This document shows positions 24,605-34,640 of a DNA stretch of 41,818 nt, piece after piece. The first letter of the stretch is position 1. The number at the start of each line of letters is the position of its first letter. The position numbers were made by a program, and so were the translations under genes. The stretch is taken from assembly GCA_902574205.1 (NCBI GenBank), contig CACGMS010000001.1, positions 1-41,818 on the forward strand, given 5' to 3'. This stretch comes from an uncultured Candidatus Hydrogenedens sp. (lineage in GTDB: Bacteria; Myxococcota; UBA4151). Under the pieces are notes generated by a model. That model made no database searches, was not told the DNA's origin, and saw only the letters and a list, made by a program, of their open reading frames with translations.

Positions 24605-26017
24605 ATGTGGCGCACGGTTTTAGAACTTGAGTGGCGGATCCTGCGGCGAGACAAAGCCGCTTTGGGGATCGTGCTCCTCTTTGCCGTCTTCGTCGTCGCA
24701 GCCGCCCTTGCGGGGGGTAGACAGGCAGACAGCGTTCGAGAGGGGCTCAAGCGCTCGCAGGAAGCGGAATCTATTCGTTTCCAGGGTCATCTCAAGGAGC
24801 TCAAACGCCTCGAAGCGACCCAAGAACCCCTGACAGGACAAGACCCTCGAGACCCCATTTGGATGGGTCAAGAAGGAGCCGCCAAGATCGCCATCTTGCC
24901 TCCGGCACCCTTAGCTCCGGTTGCCGTAGGTCAGCGAGACCTTCAGCCGCAAGCCGTGCGCCTAACGACCGAAGACCACTTGAGCTCTGAGCGAGAAAGC
25001 GAAACCGCCATGAGCGGTCCTACGCGCCTGATGACAGGTGCCTTTGACCTGGGTTTTCTCTTTGTTTTCCTCTTTCCCTTGGTCGTGATTGCTCTGTCTT
25101 ATGAGCTCTTAAGCGGCGAGCGAGAACGCGGAACGCTTGCCATGCTTTTATCGCAACCGGTCAGCCAGCGGGCGCTGGTGCTGGGCAAAGCCGGCGCGCG
25201 TGCCGTCGCCCTGTGCGGCGTCACGCTCATCTTTGCGCTCCTCGGGCTGCTGGTGGCGGGTGCCGACATGAGCGCAGAGGGCGCCTGGCTGCACGTCGCT
25301 CTTTTCGCCCTAATTCTCGTCACCTGGGCGCTCTTTTGGTTTGCGGCGGCGGTCCTGATTAACAGCTTTGGCGGCACCTCGGCTCGCAACGCGCTCCAAC
25401 TGGTTGGCCTGTGGTTGGTCCTGGTGATCGTCATACCGGGGCTTGTGCATGTGGCGGTCGATACCCTCTATCCGCCACCGTCCACCATTGACCTCCTTCA
25501 TGAGGCGAGGGAAGCGACTCAAGAAGTCGAGGGTAAACTACGGGGAGTGGAGGGGAACCACGACCGGGACGCGAAGGCGCCAGACCCCAAAGAGCAGATC
25601 GCCCTCAAAAAGGAGATCGCTAATCGTTCTGAAGCCGCTCACGAGGTGATGAATGAACAAGTTCAGGCACGGCAGGAGCTGGTGGATTGGCTGCGCTTTG
25701 CGAGCCCTGCGATCATCGTCCAATTGGCGCTAGAGGATGTCGCAGGTTCGGGCGCAACACGGCATCGACGGTTCGACGAGCAGGTCGAAGCGACCCATGA
25801 CCGGTTCAAAGACTTTTTCTTCGGGCATGTCGAGCAGGACCAAACGCTACGCAGCGAAGCACTCGACGACATCCCACACCTCCGATTTGAGGAGGAACCT
25901 CATGGGGTGCTCGCAACGCGTCTGCTGGCTGGAGTCTTCGTTTTGCTGCTGCTTGCGCTCGGGCTCATCGTGCTCGCCCTGCCGCGCCTGCGCCAGATTG
26001 GACGCCTGACCCGCTAA
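24605..26017 (+). CDS. ABC-2 type permease, second subunit, 470 aa
   Basis: Same plan as its neighbour: TM1 near residues 15-37, an outside loop, then four to five helices with YELLSGERERGTLAMLLSQPV, the ABC-2 family motif. A large loop (about 295-430, charged, coiled-coil-like) and a final helix follow. It is related to, but clearly diverged from, the preceding permease. The TAA stop shares CTAA (26014-26017) with the stop of the convergent FKBP gene. Together with the ATPase it forms a complete exporter. The loop contains a basic/acidic stretch and histidines (around ATRHRRFDEQ) similar to a segment in the first permease (FAHHRHFTHY), a possible shared functional site. Confidence 0.87.
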   Translation: MWRTVLELEWRILRRDKAALGIVLLFAVFVVAAALAGGRQADSVREGLKRSQEAESIRFQGHLKELKRLEATQEPLTGQDPRDPIWMGQEGAAKIAILPPAPLAPVAVGQRDLQPQAVRLTTEDHLSSERESETAMSGPTRLMTGAFDLGFLFVFLFPLVVIALSYELLSGERERGTLAMLLSQPVSQRALVLGKAGARAVALCGVTLIFALLGLLVAGADMSAEGAWLHVALFALILVTWALFWFAAAVLINSFGGTSARNALQLVGLWLVLVIVIPGLVHVAVDTLYPPPSTIDLLHEAREATQEVEGKLRGVEGNHDRDAKAPDPKEQIALKKEIANRSEAAHEVMNEQVQARQELVDWLRFASPAIIVQLALEDVAGSGATRHRRFDEQVEATHDRFKDFFFGHVEQDQTLRSEALDDIPHLRFEEEPHGVLATRLLAGVFVLLLLALGLIVLALPRLRQIGRLTR

Positions 26018-26700
26018 GGGGTGGCGGGTGGCTGATTGCTGCCGATCAGCTGGATATCGAAGACAACCATGCCTCGATCCGGTCTGGGAGTAAGGTTGGC
26101 GGGGATCCAAAATCGGTACTCGGAGCCGACCTCCATCAGCATGAACGCTTCTTGAAGTCCTTTGTAGACACGACCGAGTGGGATGGTTGCAGGGCGCTTT
26201 CGAGCCGAGGTGCTTGAGAGCGATTTGCCGTCGGTGCTCCAGCTGTTGAGGTGCGCAACGACCGTGCTCTCGAGCGTTGGTTTCTTGTCGCTTGAGCCTG
26301 CAGTGAGCAGTTTATAGGCGAGGCCACTCGTCGTGCGTTTGGCGTCCGCCGGTGGGGCAGCGACATCTGCTGGAGCCGGAGGCTTGGGCGGCTCGATGAT
26401 TGTCGTCGCGCCCATTTTCTCCATTACTTGTTTGTAGGACTCAACCCCACCACCAACCACATGGCAGTGATTGTGATGGCACTTCGTGTATCCAGCAGGC
26501 GGCTTGAGGGGATTGAAGACAATTTCTTTGCTCTGGTTTGGCACCTTGGCCTGGGTCGATGTCGACGACGCTGGATCCACTTTTGAAGTCGCCTCAGTCG
26601 GAGGTTTTTCTTTCGCTCCCTCCGTCTTTTGGGATTTTTCGCATGCACCCAAAGTGAATAAAAGCGTAAGCGCCAAGCCGGTAAATAGTCGATTCCACAC
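26014..26700 (-). CDS. FKBP-type peptidyl-prolyl isomerase lipoprotein, 228 aa
   Basis: The GTG start at 26700 is preferred because GGAG lies seven bases before it and the signal peptide begins there (LFTGLALTLLFTLGAC, lipobox LGAC). A Lys/Thr/Pro-rich linker and a His/Cys motif (TKCHHNHCHVV, about residues 73-83) precede the FKBP domain. The domain starts TTSGLAYKLLTAG and includes IPLGRVYKGLQEAFMLMEVG, YRFWIPANL and a final MVVFDIQLIG. This domain isomerises prolyl bonds during folding of exported proteins. Active-site aromatic residues are only partly conserved, so activity is not certain. The CxxxxxC-like histidine cluster may bind metal. It is convergent with the exporter operon. Confidence 0.82.
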   Translation of the reverse strand: MWNRLFTGLALTLLFTLGACEKSQKTEGAKEKPPTEATSKVDPASSTSTQAKVPNQSKEIVFNPLKPPAGYTKCHHNHCHVVGGGVESYKQVMEKMGATTIIEPPKPPAPADVAAPPADAKRTTSGLAYKLLTAGSSDKKPTLESTVVAHLNSWSTDGKSLSSTSARKRPATIPLGRVYKGLQEAFMLMEVGSEYRFWIPANLTPRPDRGMVVFDIQLIGSNQPPATP

Positions 26701-27349
26701 GTTTTTTCTCCAGATTCCAGAACGATATGTTTCTACCGAGAACACATCAAAGGTTGAGCCCCCGGTTGTTAATCATGGATTGCGCGGATGCTCCACACTT
26801 CTTGCAGTCTCAACTCAGACTTTGGACGCGTTAGCTACGAAACGGGGCGCACGCTCGAGCCGCCCCAGACGCGCTTTATCGATATTGGTGAATATTCGAG
26901 TCGGATGCTTGGACGAATTAGGTGGCATCCACAGTTCACCGCCGACCCATCGTCGTCCATTTACGCTTGGGCTCGCCGAGACCAAAGCGCAAATCCCTCG
27001 GCGATGATGTATTGCTGCTTTGTCTGGGCTTCAAGGCTGCGCGGAGGGACTGCCAGACGAACCTTCTGCTTGGGGTGAGGCGGGTTTTTGTGCGGGCGCC
27101 CTTGACCGAACGACAGCGAACCAACGGTCTAAGGGGTCTAGGGTTGTTCTCGGCTTGAATCACGGGATTAGGGTGGTGTTGCCTGAAGGGTTTATAGCGA
27201 ATTAGGTTGGACTGCTGGGAACGTCGGTGCGTGAACTCGTTAGCGGGCGAATAGGCAGTTGGGCTCAATAGAATGCAAACCGCTGAACAGATTGACGTCG
27301 TCTCAACCCTCGTGGCAGTTGATCACGGTCATGAAAGGTGGGGATTTCG
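26701..27349. other. Intergenic region, nothing recognised
   Basis: About 650 bases between divergent genes. Overlapping short ORFs exist in several frames, but none has a ribosome site or a recognisable product. Promoters for both flanks must lie here. No RNA fold, terminator or repeat stands out. Confidence 0.5.
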
Positions 27350-28327
27350 ATGACCCGACTAAAGATCTTTTCACGGGTTTCTTCGTTCATATTGCTGGCT
27401 AGTTCCTGTGCTTCGTCCCCGAGTAGCCAAACTCAATATGCACCGTTGACTTCAGACACTGCGACCAATCAATCGGTACAGACTAAAACATCTTCTGCGG
27501 ATCCGCCTACAGCAGCTGTTTCCAAGCCCGAAGCGGACGAAACGACGTCGGTTGAACGCAGGGATGAAGAGCTTTTTGAACGTCTATGCGCAACCGAGCA
27601 ACTTAAAGGGTGCGAGCAACTCAAGGCAGCGCGAAAGGCGAGAGCGGATAAACAAAGGCTGGTGAAGGAATACATCGATCTCTACCGTCCTACGGTCGCA
27701 AAACTAGCAGGACTTTTGGTGGTTCCTGTGCGCGCCCCGGATGCTCGTGTCGATGCATCAGCCACCGTCAATACAAAACAGCCAGACGGACCTCAAATGG
27801 TGCAAGTCGAAGTCGAAGTCGACTATCGAAATGGTTTAGAGCGACACCCGAATACCAACATGATTCGTGCCACGTTCACTAGTCTCAAAGAACTCAATAA
27901 TATCATGAACGCTAAAGGCGCTTATCCCTCGGAGGTAACAACTATTATTCGCTCGCAGATGGTTGAACTAAAGCTCAAGACCTTAGCGAAGACAATCACG
28001 GTCTTGGTTCCAGCTAAAGACACCGGATTAATTCTGAACGCTCGTATCCTAAATGGTACAGTGAACTATGCCCTCGTGACTTCTATACCGGGTTTGAAAT
28101 ATTTGGTGGTCAAGGAATGGACCAAACCCATGTATGCGGCGCTTAAAATCGCCCAGTCGATGCCAGAAGGAGCTGTGGTCATCGAAGAAGCGAAACCGAC
28201 TCGTCAAAAGCACATCAGCATCTACAATGTACCGAGCAAAGCGCTTTGCGATAACTTGCGCGCAGAGGTTAGGCTTTCTGTTTCGGGTAAACCTCAGCGC
28301 AAATGGAATCCAAGGGCAATTAAATGA
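27350..28327 (+). CDS. Lipoprotein of unknown function, first gene of surface operon, 325 aa
   Basis: No family recognised. The ATG at 27350 follows GGTGGGG; the signal ends LLASSC, a lipobox. A Thr/Ser-rich linker (residues about 20-65) is followed by a short cysteine pair (LCATEQLKGCEQL). A mixed alpha/beta region follows with strands such as MVQVEVEVDYRNG, TITVLVPAKDTGLILNARIL and KHISIYNVPSKALC. The next gene overlaps its stop (ATGA at 28324-28327), so the two are translationally coupled. Four genes in a row (27350-34098) are exported proteins with overlaps or short gaps, which implies a shared task. Its composition is more AT-rich than the glycosidase region downstream. Confidence 0.7.
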   Translation: MTRLKIFSRVSSFILLASSCASSPSSQTQYAPLTSDTATNQSVQTKTSSADPPTAAVSKPEADETTSVERRDEELFERLCATEQLKGCEQLKAARKARADKQRLVKEYIDLYRPTVAKLAGLLVVPVRAPDARVDASATVNTKQPDGPQMVQVEVEVDYRNGLERHPNTNMIRATFTSLKELNNIMNAKGAYPSEVTTIIRSQMVELKLKTLAKTITVLVPAKDTGLILNARILNGTVNYALVTSIPGLKYLVVKEWTKPMYAALKIAQSMPEGAVVIEEAKPTRQKHISIYNVPSKALCDNLRAEVRLSVSGKPQRKWNPRAIK

Positions 28328-29589
28328 AGTCGCTAGCGTGTCTTTTGGTGCTCACTTTTACGCTTGTATTTCCTTTGCAATCTGCCGAAGCAAAGCGACG
28401 ACGAGGACAGCGCACCCGTATCGCCAAACCGCAGCCTGCCAACTATTGTCAGATGAGTGGGGTGAATTGTGACAACGCTGAACAAGGTATTGCCGAGGCA
28501 TTAGATGATTGGGCAGCACAATCAGCTGGTCAACAGCCGGCTGTGACGCACTCATCCATGACCCCTTTGGTCAAGATCGAACTCGGTAAAGAGCTTGCCA
28601 AAGCATTCCTACTTCCATCGACAGCGATCGAATCGATAAGTGGTGACCAGACGAACCTAAATTTGTCGATTGATTTGAATTACAATCCAACCAGTTCAAT
28701 CCGACGACTCAACACCGTACTCAAGAAGCATTTCAGCAGATGGGCAGTTGGTGGCGAACAGATCTGCTTTGCAGGTCCTGCGCGAACCAGCGATCCTTCA
28801 AGCGGTATTTTGTACCGACAAGGTTATAAGACGGTCAATGAAGATCAAATCCTTACGGCTTTAGGCATAAACCCGTTAGCACTTTCGCCATACAATATGT
28901 TGGACGTGTGGCTGTCTGACGGAAAGGTCACCTATGAACAAGAAAAAGTGGGTGATAAGTTGTGGGCGGTATTAGAATCGAGTTTGGATTCAGGCCGTAG
29001 TGTACGACTGCAGTTGGATCCGGCACCATCCAAACGCCCCGTTGAGCTTCAACTCAAGACGGTGGAAGGGGAAACGATCACAATGAAGGTGGGTTTGGAC
29101 GGAGCGCGTCAATCGGTCACTGTCCCAGAAGACGCACAATGGCGTGTGATACCTGGTAATTTCCAAGTCTCTCTTAACCGGAAATTCGAGGCGCAAGAGG
29201 CATTGCTTCAGCAAGTCGTTGCCGGCGGCAACACCGCAAAAAAAGATGGGACCATACTCCTTCGAGCACAAGACTGGGCCATACGATCAGACGATTATGA
29301 GGCGATCTACAAAGATGCCCAAGCTATTCATCTCCATCTTCACGGAAACGGTGGCGCTTGGTTCGGAATGAAAAAATTTGCTGTTGGAGCAACGATGCGC
29401 GCCTCACGCTCTCGATATGGATGCGACCTTTTAATCGAGATTATTCCCAAACTAGAACCGGTGGAACTCGGAGGCATAACGCTTGCCGAAGCCGGACAAA
29501 TTACCGGTGTTACGGCGATTGATCCGGTTGAGGTTGCTGTGGATATCGGTTATCTAGAGCAACCGTATTGTGGCGGGCCGATCCGATAA
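28324..29589 (+). CDS. Secreted protein of unknown function, second gene of surface operon, 421 aa
   Basis: A signal peptide (LACLLVLTFTLVFPLQSAEA) is followed by a basic stretch (KRRRGQRTR) and a cysteine pair (YCQMSGVNC). The body is alpha/beta with LNLSIDLNYNPTSSIRRLNT, VRLQLDPAPSKRPVELQLKT and a His-containing segment AIHLHLHGNGGAW. Two C-terminal cysteines lie around RYGCDLLIEI and EQPYCGG. No lipobox, no catalytic motif and no family match. The start ATG overlaps the previous stop, and its own stop overlaps the next start (TAATG, 29587-29591). The 'R-N/S-tail' phrase DLNYNP resembles DVEVDYRN in the preceding protein, so the two could be distant relatives, but this is a guess. Confidence 0.68.
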   Translation: MKSLACLLVLTFTLVFPLQSAEAKRRRGQRTRIAKPQPANYCQMSGVNCDNAEQGIAEALDDWAAQSAGQQPAVTHSSMTPLVKIELGKELAKAFLLPSTAIESISGDQTNLNLSIDLNYNPTSSIRRLNTVLKKHFSRWAVGGEQICFAGPARTSDPSSGILYRQGYKTVNEDQILTALGINPLALSPYNMLDVWLSDGKVTYEQEKVGDKLWAVLESSLDSGRSVRLQLDPAPSKRPVELQLKTVEGETITMKVGLDGARQSVTVPEDAQWRVIPGNFQVSLNRKFEAQEALLQQVVAGGNTAKKDGTILLRAQDWAIRSDDYEAIYKDAQAIHLHLHGNGGAWFGMKKFAVGATMRASRSRYGCDLLIEIIPKLEPVELGGITLAEAGQITGVTAIDPVEVAVDIGYLEQPYCGGPIR

Positions 29590-31277
29590 TGTGTAGGCTG
29601 TCTTTTAGCTTGTTAATCATGGTTGTGCCCGTATCGGCTTCGGCTGGAATCTTAGTGGTGAATACCAACCCAAAAGTTTCAGTACCTATCCAAGTCGATG
29701 GAATCGATCGCGGCGTAACCCCGCTGACTTGGCCTGGGTGTTCAAAAGGTCGTCATCAAGTGACGATCGATCACCCCGACTACAGCGCAAAGCCGATAAC
29801 AGTCGTCTGTAAGGCTGCCGGTCTGACACGAGCGACCATCAATCTTAAGAGTCAGCGTTGGACACTCAAACTCAGTTCATCGCCATCCAAATTGAACGTG
29901 TTTGTCAACGAGCAGAAGGTGTGTGTCACCCCCTGCTCCCACAGTGGTAAAGGTAAACAAAATCTCAAAATCGATATGCGCTCGCCAGACAACCTTTTAG
30001 TCAGTTTGGGTATGAGTTCAACGCGTCGAATCCGCATCTCATCGGGCATAGAAAAGGCGGTGAAAATTAGCATCCCTCATGGCTTTATTGCATTGAAGCG
30101 AGCGACAGATTTAGGCCAGCTCAAAATCAACGGCACCGTCACACTTGGTGAAGAGGCAATAGCGATTCCCACTGGCCGATATCAAATCGTACTCGATTAC
30201 GATTCGAAAACCCGTGATCCCAGCCGTGTTCCGTCGTGGGTTAGCCGAAAGATTTCAGTCAAGCGCAACAAACTTATTAGGATTGCACCACCTCTTTTGC
30301 GCCGAGTCAGACCCGCTTCGATTAACCTGAGCGCACCAGCGCAATGGGTCAGTGTATTTGTAGATGGTAATAGGCTGACAACAAAGCGACTGCGCCTGCG
30401 TCCTGGTCAGGTCGAATTAACGGCTAAGTTACCCAACTCATTTTATAAGGCAGATTGGCTGACCAAAACGATCAGGCTTACCGAAGGCAAAAGACATCTG
30501 ATTGTACCCCCGGTTGTTCAGCGACTACCGCATGGCGCTGTTGTGTTATCTGAACAGAGTGAATACGGTACAATCAAATTAGCCGAGAGCAGCCAGTTGG
30601 ATACATCAATCCAATCTCCTCTCCTATCGGCAAACAAGGACGGCGAAGTCTACCTCAAACCGGGGCAATACGAAGCACGATTGGTTGATGTGCCCGTTGC
30701 GCAAAGAGCGAGTTGGAACACCAAAAAATTTACCATCAAAGATGGTGAAACCGTCGCGATAAAGCCTCCGAATTTTGCGTTGGCGCCAGCGACGTTGATG
30801 GTCAAACTCTCACCGTCTGACGCGCAAGTTGTTGCGAACAACACAATACTCGGTCCTGTGCCCGTAGAGGGGCTTGAATTACCCGCCGTTGCGACTCGGC
30901 TTGAGTTTCGTAAGTCAGGCTACAAGCCAAAGCGAGTTCGTGCCAACCTCAAGCCGGGGAAGCCCCTGCAACTCGAGCCGATTGTGCTGCGCCGACTCGG
31001 TATGACCGATAACGTTCCCGGCGGTTTGGCGACGACTTTAATGAGCGGGGCAGTATTGGCAGCAGGTGTGGGTAGTGTCATGTATGCTGGTCAATTGCGT
31101 TCCGAATATACGGGGTTGTGGGAAACAGGCGGCAACCGAGCGCGTCAAGAAGAACTCTACGAACAACATCAATCGATTTATCCGGTGGCGATGGGCCTAA
31201 TTTCGGTCGGAACACTTGGGGCAACTTGGGTGGGTTATCGCTTGTTCAAAGCACCGGCTGTAGGCATCGATGATTAG
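29589..31277 (+). CDS. PEGA-domain protein with C-terminal two-helix membrane tail, 562 aa
   Basis: A signal peptide ([15 protein letters not shown]) is followed by a PEGA-type domain ([19 protein letters not shown]...[20 protein letters not shown]). Further beta-sandwich repeats follow, including [30 protein letters not shown] and [18 protein letters not shown]; four to five such modules make up most of the chain. Near the C-terminus are two hydrophobic helices (about 478-500 and 530-552) separated by about 30 polar residues, a membrane hairpin. PEGA domains are common in surface and cell-wall proteins. The ATG at 29589 overlaps the preceding TAA; its stop lies just before the ribosome site of the next gene. 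A 90-bp copy of its 3' end recurs at 34310. Confidence 0.8.
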   Translation: MCRLSFSLLIMVVPVSASAGILVVNTNPKVSVPIQVDGIDRGVTPLTWPGCSKGRHQVTIDHPDYSAKPITVVCKAAGLTRATINLKSQRWTLKLSSSPSKLNVFVNEQKVCVTPCSHSGKGKQNLKIDMRSPDNLLVSLGMSSTRRIRISSGIEKAVKISIPHGFIALKRATDLGQLKINGTVTLGEEAIAIPTGRYQIVLDYDSKTRDPSRVPSWVSRKISVKRNKLIRIAPPLLRRVRPASINLSAPAQWVSVFVDGNRLTTKRLRLRPGQVELTAKLPNSFYKADWLTKTIRLTEGKRHLIVPPVVQRLPHGAVVLSEQSEYGTIKLAESSQLDTSIQSPLLSANKDGEVYLKPGQYEARLVDVPVAQRASWNTKKFTIKDGETVAIKPPNFALAPATLMVKLSPSDAQVVANNTILGPVPVEGLELPAVATRLEFRKSGYKPKRVRANLKPGKPLQLEPIVLRRLGMTDNVPGGLATTLMSGAVLAAGVGSVMYAGQLRSEYTGLWETGGNRARQEELYEQHQSIYPVAMGLISVGTLGATWVGYRLFKAPAVGIDD

Positions 31278-31514
31278 AGGAGCACTGCGTATGAAACGGT
31301 TGCTCGTTGGCTGGGTTCTACTCAACTCGTGCGGACTCGCCCCAATGCCAGGAGAGCCACGCTATTGCGGAGATAAAAAAATACAAACATCACTCGAAGA
31401 GGAGTGTGATGACGGTAATGACATCGATACCGATTCTTGCACCCACTGTCGTGTTGCTCGCTGCGGTGACGGTCACGTTCAAGCGGTTCGTGGTGAGGCG
31501 TGTGATGATGGCAA
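31185..31514 (+). repeat. Segmental duplication, copy 1
   Basis: About 330 bases covering the 3' end of the PEGA gene, the ribosome site and the first 75 codons of the lectin-headed lipoprotein gene. By eye it differs from copy 2 (34310-34640) at about eight positions and one indel. Confidence 0.92.
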
Positions 31515-34098
31515 TTCGGACGAGAGCGATGCCTGCACTTCGTTATGCGCCCCCCCAAGGTGTGGTGACGGAATACACAGCGAAGGCGAAAACTGTGATG
31601 ATGGCAACACGAGTGACTTCGACGACTGTATTGCCGGCTGTCACCGGGCAAGTTGCGGTGATGGCTTTACACATGAAGGCGTAGAAGAGTGTGACGACGG
31701 AAACTCGGTCAATACAGATAGCTGCATAGACAACTGCCTTCAGGCGCGTTGCGGCGACGGCTTTGTTGGACCGGGTGAAGAGTGTGATGATGCCAATGAA
31801 GAGCAAACAGACGCCTGCCTCGACACCTGTGTAAATGCTCGCTGCGGTGACGGTTTTGTTGGTCCAGGGGAAGCGTGCGATGATGGAAATGATGATGAAC
31901 TTGATGAGTGTACGACCGCCTGTGCATTGGCTTCGTGTGGAGACGGTCATGCTCAAGAGGGCGAGGAATGCGATGATGGCAATAACGATGAAAACGATGC
32001 GTGCTTAAACAGTTGTCTAGAAGCACGGTGTGGTGATGGTGTATTGCGTGAAGGCCTGCCGCGGGGTGCTGAAGGCTATGAAGCATGCGATGATGGGAAC
32101 CTCGTCGAATCTGATGATTGTCTTCAAGATTGCGTGCGTGCTACCTGCGGTGACGGTTTTCTTCGGGTGGGTTTTGAGACTTGTGATGACGGCAACGCGA
32201 TTGATTCTGATTTATGTACCAACCGTTGTCACACGGCGCGGTGCGGCGATGGTGTTCAGCGACTTGATTTAGGGCCCGATGAGGAAGGCTATGAGGCTTG
32301 CGACGACGGTAATCTCGATGAGTTTGATGCTTGCCGTGGCACCTGCGTTGAAGCTGCTTGCGGTGACGGAGTGCGTCGTGAAGACCTAGCGCCCGATGAG
32401 GCGGGCTATGAAGCCTGTGACGATGGTAACGATATTGATAGCGATGCATGTCCGAGCAATTGTCAGGATGCTCGCTGTGGTGATGGTTATGTGCGTGATC
32501 TGCGCGTCGGACAATGGCGCTACGAGGAATGCGATGACGGCAATGAAGATAATACGGATGCTTGCGTCGAGGACTGTCGCTTAGCACGCTGTGGTGATGG
32601 TCACGTTCAGGCAGGCGTTGAAGCCTGCGACGATCGGAATTACAGTAACCGCGATGCCTGCACCAACGCTTGCGAGGTTGCGCGTTGCGGCGATGGCATC
32701 GTGCGCTATGGCGGATTCGAAGATTGCGACGATGGAAATCGAGTTGAAACAGACTGGTGCCGCAACAACTGTCAGCGCGCACGCTGCGGCGATGGTGTGG
32801 TTCACCTCGGCGTTGAAGAATGCGATGACGAAAACGAAGTGCAGACCGATGCTTGTACCAATAGGTGCCGGTCAGCGAGCTGCGGTGATGGGCACATTCA
32901 AGAAGGTGTTGAGATCTGTGATGACGGCAATGTGAGTGATACCGATGCCTGTCGGGGTGATTGCTTAGCCGTAGCTCGCTGCGGTGATGGCATCATCCGG
33001 GGGGACCTTAGTCATCTGGAAGAAGGCTTTGAAAATTGCGAAGATGGTAATCAGGTCCCTGACGATGGTTGCACGGATTGCCGCGCAGGGGTTTGCGGTG
33101 ATGGTCACGTCGATCCTGGAGAACCCTGCGACGATGGTAATGAGATCGAGAGCGATGCCTGCACTTCGCTGTGCCTCACTGCGAGGTGCGGTGACGGTAT
33201 TCTTCGCCTTGGTCTCAATGATGATGAACCCGATTACGAGGCCTGTGATGATGGGAACGAAACCAATTACGATGCGTGCCTGAACGACTGTACGGTCGCT
33301 CGCTGTGGCGACGGCTTTCTGCGAGAAGACCTCGTTCAAGGTGAGCTTGGCTGGGAAATTTGTGATGACGGCAACCAACAAAATTTTGATGGTTGTCTTA
33401 ACACATGTCAGCCACACCGGTGCGGCGATGGTATTGTGCAACAAGGCGTCGAGGTGTGCGATGACGGCAACCAAGCAAATTTTGATGGTTGTCTTAACAC
33501 ATGTCAGCCACACCGATGCGGCGATGGTATTGTACAAGAAGGTGTCGAGGCTTGTGACGATGGAAACAATAATCCGCAAGACGGTTGCCAACAATGTCGT
33601 CAGAGCAACTGCGGAGACGGCATTGTTCAAGGTAATGAAACCTGTGATGACGGCAACCAAAACAACAATGATGGTTGTTTAATCAATTGCATTGTTTTCA
33701 ATTGCGATACGGAATTTTCGCGGCACGTAATAGGAAACTCAGTGTACTGGCGCTGCGGCGAGGGCGTCTCACTATCGACTGCTCGCGCAAGGTGTCGAAG
33801 TGCGAACTGGGAACTTGCTGAGATACCAAATTCTGAAACCAATGACGCACTAAGGGCGCTCGCAGTCAGTGGCCCTGTACAGAATACGGAGGATGACAAC
33901 CGTCATCGATGGATTGGCTTGGACTATCGTGGTGGATGGCGCTGGGACACCGGTAATCCTGTGACTTGGCAGGCGAGATGGGTGCACGAAGGAGAAGCAA
34001 GACATCGCAATGCAACCGTCTTGCATACAGATGGTCGCTGGTACGGTGCCGGGGTGGGATTTAGATCTGGATTTTTCTGCCAAGAGATTTCTGAGTAG
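31291..34098 (+). CDS. DUF4215 x23 stalk with C-type lectin head, lipoprotein, 935 aa
   Basis: Start ATG 31291 has AGAGGAG upstream; the signal ends in the lipobox LLNSC. Residues about 25-800 are 23 DUF4215 units with all four cysteines kept. The last 130 residues (from about 805) form a C-type lectin-like domain: [47 protein letters not shown], and a final FFCQE. CTLD heads bind glycans or proteins. It is the fourth gene of the operon and probably the displayed one. Units 20-22 are nearly identical, a recent 96-bp duplication. The first 330 bases including the upstream end are duplicated before a second gene at 34417 with another head, and a decayed copy of its 3' end lies at 15690. Confidence 0.9.
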   Translation: MKRLLVGWVLLNSCGLAPMPGEPRYCGDKKIQTSLEEECDDGNDIDTDSCTHCRVARCGDGHVQAVRGEACDDGNSDESDACTSLCAPPRCGDGIHSEGENCDDGNTSDFDDCIAGCHRASCGDGFTHEGVEECDDGNSVNTDSCIDNCLQARCGDGFVGPGEECDDANEEQTDACLDTCVNARCGDGFVGPGEACDDGNDDELDECTTACALASCGDGHAQEGEECDDGNNDENDACLNSCLEARCGDGVLREGLPRGAEGYEACDDGNLVESDDCLQDCVRATCGDGFLRVGFETCDDGNAIDSDLCTNRCHTARCGDGVQRLDLGPDEEGYEACDDGNLDEFDACRGTCVEAACGDGVRREDLAPDEAGYEACDDGNDIDSDACPSNCQDARCGDGYVRDLRVGQWRYEECDDGNEDNTDACVEDCRLARCGDGHVQAGVEACDDRNYSNRDACTNACEVARCGDGIVRYGGFEDCDDGNRVETDWCRNNCQRARCGDGVVHLGVEECDDENEVQTDACTNRCRSASCGDGHIQEGVEICDDGNVSDTDACRGDCLAVARCGDGIIRGDLSHLEEGFENCEDGNQVPDDGCTDCRAGVCGDGHVDPGEPCDDGNEIESDACTSLCLTARCGDGILRLGLNDDEPDYEACDDGNETNYDACLNDCTVARCGDGFLREDLVQGELGWEICDDGNQQNFDGCLNTCQPHRCGDGIVQQGVEVCDDGNQANFDGCLNTCQPHRCGDGIVQEGVEACDDGNNNPQDGCQQCRQSNCGDGIVQGNETCDDGNQNNNDGCLINCIVFNCDTEFSRHVIGNSVYWRCGEGVSLSTARARCRSANWELAEIPNSETNDALRALAVSGPVQNTEDDNRHRWIGLDYRGGWRWDTGNPVTWQARWVHEGEARHRNATVLHTDGRWYGAGVGFRSGFFCQEISE
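33384..33575 (+). repeat. Recent 96-bp tandem duplication in the DUF4215 array
   Basis: Two adjacent 96-base units (from 33384 and 33480) share TGATGGTTGTCTTAACACAT and most of the rest. They encode [20 protein letters not shown] twice. Confidence 0.85.
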
Positions 34099-34200
34099 GG
34101 GTATCGCTGTTTATCGTTAGGCGGTCATTCTGCTAAAATCTAACTTTGATACCTACGGATCGACAACGCTGCTAACTCGGCCGACCCGCCCGGTCAGGGC

Positions 34201-34251
34201 AAGGTGGGGTGGTCGTTCCTGCCGCCACTCGCTACAATCATGGCGAGGATG
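34201..34251 (+). repeat. Flanking direct repeat, left copy
   Basis: GGTGGGGTGGTCGTTC at 34203-34218 is followed by a related segment. Without gaps about 40 of 51 positions agree with 36281-36331, and both copies are preceded by GGCCGACCC. The two copies bracket the RCC1-headed lipoprotein gene. Confidence 0.75.
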
Positions 34252-34256
34252 AACCA

Positions 34257-34319
34257 TGACCCGACCGACCAAGCTCAACGCCAAACGCGTCCAGCCAATC
34301 TACGACTACGTGGCGATGG
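34257..34319 (+). pseudogene. N-terminal fragment of a small DNA-binding-like protein
   Basis: The frame from ATG 34257 reads MTRPTKLNAKRVQPIYDYVA and then crosses into the duplicated PEGA 3' end. The opening resembles the first helix of small helix-turn-helix or terminase-small-subunit-like proteins (RPTKL...R...I.D.V..G). It is cut at GTGGCGATGGG, the point where the duplication begins. Family assignment is tentative. Confidence 0.4.
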
Positions 34320-34640
34320 GTCTAATTTCGCTCGGAACACTTGGGGGCAACTTGGGTGGGTTATCTCTTGTTCAAAGCACCGGTTGTAGACATCGATGAT
34401 TAGAGGAGCATTGCGTATGAAACGGTTGCTCGTTGGCTTGGTTCTACTCAACTCGTGCGGACTCGCCCCAATGCCAGGAGAGCCACGCTATTGCGGAGAT
34501 AAAAAAATACAAACATCACTCGAAGAGGAGTGTGATGACGGTAATGACATCGATACCGATTCTTGCACCCACTGTCGTGTTGCTCGCTGCGGTGACGGTC
34601 ACGTTCAAGCGGGTCGTGGTGAGGCGTGTGATGATGGCAA
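34310..34640 (+). repeat. Segmental duplication, copy 2
   Basis: This copy of 31185-31514 has one extra G in the PEGA part, which breaks that reading frame. The PEGA end is thus only passenger sequence, and the lipoprotein start is intact. Confidence 0.92.

Noticed and set aside
26788-27268. Overlapping ORFs in the 650-base gap
   Set aside because: Competing frames on both strands, none with a ribosome site or known motif.
31322-33660. Minus-strand ORFs opposite the lectin-headed gene
   Set aside because: They are frame shadows of the repeat array, with no start signals or recognisable products.
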